Source: Apricaphanius iberus (lineage: Eukaryota > Chordata > Actinopteri > Cyprinodontiformes > Aphaniidae). From it: a stretch of DNA of 64,000 bases. Below the pieces are notes generated by a model, which saw nothing but the letters and a program-made list of their open reading frames with translations, did not search any database and was not told where the DNA came from. Shown here piece by piece: positions 1-64,000 of this stretch (its first letter is position 1; every line of letters begins with the position of its first letter). A program made the translations under genes and the position numbers. The DNA lies in contig JAPXFQ010000338.1 of assembly GCA_028564705.1 (NCBI GenBank), forward strand, positions 806,001 to 870,000, read 5' to 3'.

Positions 1-219
1 AGAGAGAAAAAGGAAAAAAGGTGATAAAGAGATTTGGTGGTACAAATGTGAGAAAGAAAATAGAGAAAAAGAAAAAAGAAAAAAAAAGAAAAAGCAATCT
101 AGTGCACAGCCCTGCCCCTACCCACATTAACAAACAAAAACAGCCTGCTGAGCTGTGCTTTTTTTTTAAACTATAGTTGTCTGATAAAGCTAATTCTGTC
201 TTGGTTCTGTTAAATATGA

Positions 220-1005
220 CTAATAAAGCCAAGGAGTAACCTGAGGGTCCCTAAACAGCTGACCGTTAACATACAGTTTATCCACACTAACCGTAGCCCT
301 ACTGCCCTCACTAATATGTTTTTTTCTAATTGGAAATAACACGCGTCTTCTGTCCAGGATTTCTTTCGGAAACTGATCATTAACGCTGTAATTCGTCCCC
401 CGTAGCTCTCTCCCGCGTCCTTTGACATGTTCTTTTTGTTTAAAATGTTCAAATTTTGCAACAATTGGTCGCGGGCGGGTGTTGTTGGGCTTCTTACCTC
501 CGAGTCGGTGAACCCGATGGAAGGTTATGTTTTTAACCGTGTCGTCTGGCAGTTTCAGCTGGTGTTGAATGAACTTTCGCACGGCTACTTCAGCATCTTC
601 CTCAGCCTGCTCTGGTATCCCCGAAAAAACAAGATTGTCCCTCATTGATCGGGCCTGGATGTCTAGAATAGACTCCTTGAAGCTTTTGTTTTCTCCCGAC
701 AGCTGCTTCATCCCCTCGGTGAGTTTCTTAACATCTTCTTTTAGTGTTTGATTTTCTGTAAGTAGTGAAGCTACCTGTTGTTGGCTGAACTCCAGCGATT
801 CCCTCAGAGCCTGAAATTCTTTATGCAGAACCTCCACCAGCGCGAGACGGGCGTCCAGGCTGGTTAGCTTCTTGTCTATTGAGTCCAGGATGTCGCCGTA
901 GCTTCTATCTGGCGAGTCGGTGGATGTGCTAGCCTCGGAACGAGTGCGCTTCTGCGACGGTGTGCTCGTTGTTGTATCCGAAGCAGGTTTTCGTGACTTA
1001 CCCAT
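220..1005 (-). CDS. LINE ORF1 protein (L1/Tx1-like, RNA-binding), 261 aa from first ATG
   Basis: An open frame on the same strand as vav3, inside its last intron. The first ATG is at 1005; the frame stays open upstream to about 1080. The N-terminal part is basic and serine/threonine rich (QKRTRSE). Residues about 30-105 form a heptad-like coiled coil rich in L, Q and E. Then comes MRDNLVFSGIPE...HRVHRLGG, the hallmark of the LINE-1 type RNA-recognition fold, and a C-terminal part with VNDQFPKEILDRRR. ORF1 proteins of this kind coat LINE RNA. No reverse transcriptase is visible downstream before the window edge (1-219 is short, A-rich and non-coding), so ORF2 is either off the edge or lost. 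The intact frame suggests a fairly recent copy. The clade name is a guess. Confidence 0.85.
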   Translation of the reverse strand: MGKSRKPASDTTTSTPSQKRTRSEASTSTDSPDRSYGDILDSIDKKLTSLDARLALVEVLHKEFQALRESLEFSQQQVASLLTENQTLKEDVKKLTEGMKQLSGENKSFKESILDIQARSMRDNLVFSGIPEQAEEDAEVAVRKFIQHQLKLPDDTVKNITFHRVHRLGGKKPNNTRPRPIVAKFEHFKQKEHVKGRGRELRGTNYSVNDQFPKEILDRRRVLFPIRKKHISEGSRATVSVDKLYVNGQLFRDPQVTPWLY

Positions 1006-1169
1006 AACGATGTTATCAAAGCACTCGTCTAGGTAACACTCCAGCGAATCCAATGTTTCCTCGTCCAGGTTGTTTAGAGGGGGAAAAAAAAGTAACTTGA
1101 TGGTTAGTTTAGAAGCTGCGTTTGGTTCAAAATGATTTTCTTATTTTACCTGACTGATTGTATATTTTA

Positions 1170-1215
1170 CCACATAACCGCCATGTTCACCTATGCACAG
1201 CTCTCGCGAGAACTC
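1170..1215 (-). promoter_or_regulatory. Candidate LINE 5' promoter: CGCG box plus YY1-type site
   Basis: On the minus strand, just upstream of the LINE ORF1, there is a perfect palindromic TCTCGCGAGA (1202-1211). About 15 bases further toward the ORF is AACATGGCGGT (1177-1187), which fits the YY1 consensus AANATGGCG. Both are known core-promoter elements of TATA-less genes, and YY1 sites are used in mammalian L1 5' UTRs. Promoter function is inferred. Confidence 0.45.
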
Positions 1216-2270
1216 AGCAACTCCGAATTTTATGTGAGAGTGCAAGTCCAGATTCTACCTGAACCAGCTATTTTCACCATTATTTTGGTTACTGTTTAAA
1301 TTTATTTTATTTTGTATACTTAAAGAAACTTGAATAGGTTTTATGTTCTATTGTTCTGGAACCATTTGCACTCAGGTTACTATTTTGACTTTGTTCTTAT
1401 AATGTCTTATATATAAAGTTCATAAGTATATAAAACGTTGTACTGACTTTTTAATTTATATTGCACACAATAAATGGTTAGTTGTCTTTCACAATCAATG
1501 TGCCGCTAAAAGTATGTATAACTGCCTTTGATATTGGCTTTAATAATCGGCTTTAGATATTGGCCATCGGCGACCAAATTTTTTAAAATCGGCATCTGCC
1601 TTTAAAAATCCTATATCGGTCGGCCTCTACTAGCAGCACTCTGTACCTCATTATAACATGCTAAGTCAAGGCTCGGAGCTACAAGGAACTTCGTCCAGCT
1701 CCGGTTACTCTGCCGGATTAAATTGAGAGGAATAACCATATTCCTTTTCAGAAAGATCAATGTTGAAGCGTCAACCAATGAGCATGCAGGTCCCACCCAC
1801 TGACTCTGATAGGCTGATGATCTCATTCAGTGAATAAACCCTCTTTGGAAATATGTAAATTATAAAATATTTTTTAACAATTTCATTGTCACTTTAATTT
1901 ATTTTTTATTTAATTATTTAATTTTAATCTACATTATTTAATACTGTAGATAATTGTATCATAAGGGTTTATTTATTTATTCAATTTTGAACCCATTGGC
2001 ATTTCATAAAGTTCCAAATCTGGTTGTTCATGTAGTTTTATTGAAGAGAATGTTGTTGTTGTTTTTACATCATCCAGGGATCAGCTCACTTCTGTATAAA
2101 TGACACACGTTTCTACAGCTTTTACATGTAACGTCTCCCTCTTAAGATGATATAAAAAAGCTAAGAAAATAAAATAAAAATCTAAATATTTGAATGATCT
2201 TTGTCTGCTCTAATATAAAAGAAAGAGAAAGGAGGCTAAATCCATTTAATCAATAGCAGATAAAACTAAC

Positions 2271-63841
<61,571 letters not shown>

Positions 63842-64000
63842 CTGGAAAGACAAACACAAGAGGAAGTGCTGTTTGAATGTCACCATCTGATTTGGAAATG
63901 TCAATTCCTTTAGGGTGTCTAAAGCCGACGAACTCCAAAAACTTTGCAAGTAACTGAACAATCCCACCAAAACTGTTTATGCAACTTTTGGAAAAACTGT

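Larger units (their letters stand above)
1..2270 (-). other. vav3 last intron (partial): contents
   Basis: Apart from the LINE ORF1 and its upstream motifs, 1-110 is an A/G-rich low-complexity tract. I see nothing recognisable from 1250 to 2270, an AT-rich stretch. The donor GTTAGT is at 2270. Confidence 0.6.

Noticed and set aside
1..2250. Search for the final vav3 exon
   Set aside because: No minus-strand sequence encoding VGWFPxxYVE was found, so the gene end must lie outside the window.

Overview
The window is from a fish genome, most likely a percomorph-type teleost. It holds a long, intron-rich vertebrate gene on the minus strand, and its introns are full of typical teleost mobile elements: L2/CR1-type and other LINEs, Tc1-like fragments, tRNA-derived SINEs, TTAA- and TA-flanked inverted-repeat elements, and tetranucleotide microsatellites. 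Nothing points to a bacterial or viral genome.

Only one host gene is visible, and it runs through the whole window. It is a Vav-family Rho/Rac guanine nucleotide exchange factor whose SH2 and SH3 regions best match VAV3. Twenty-one exons can be placed between 63841 and 2271. Every splice phase is compatible, and together they give 1905 nt (635 codons) without a stop. In order they encode the DH domain (63.8-57.6 kb), PH domain (55.0-45.9 kb), a perfect C1 zinc finger (43.2-42.6 kb), two tiny linker exons (39.9 and 35.6 kb), the N-terminal SH3 (28.1-23.5 kb), SH2 (23.2-18.0 kb) and most of the C-terminal SH3 (2.4-2.3 kb). The N-terminal CH and acidic regions lie beyond the right edge. The last exon (about a dozen residues and the stop) lies beyond the left edge.

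Region by region: 1-2270 is the start of the last intron, with a LINE ORF1 and its possible promoter. 2.4-18.0 kb is a 15.6 kb intron holding four or more LINE fragments and a hairpin element. 18-28 kb carries the SH2/SH3 exons in fairly ordinary intron. 28-35.6 kb is the most elaborate intron: a long GATA/ATCT palindrome, then a four-deep nest of mobile elements (29.2-33.3 kb), then a SINE with a clear target duplication. 35.6-46 kb holds the microexons, C1 and part of PH, with Tc1 and SINE debris. 46-57.5 kb contains a second, uninterrupted copy of the outermost nested element, three copies of an inverted-repeat element that starts GGGCCTGATTTATCA, and decayed RT fragments. 57.5-64 kb is the compact DH part of the gene, with one Tc1-related repeat.

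Functionally, only vav3 is expected to make a cellular protein: a phosphotyrosine-recruited activator of Rho/Rac GTPases. The most notable observations are the reconstructable four-level nested insertion with an internal empty-site control, a near-perfect ~250 bp hairpin that would be transcribed in the vav3 pre-mRNA, a 136 bp tetranucleotide palindrome, a GC-AG intron, and a pair of microexons that can only be skipped together.
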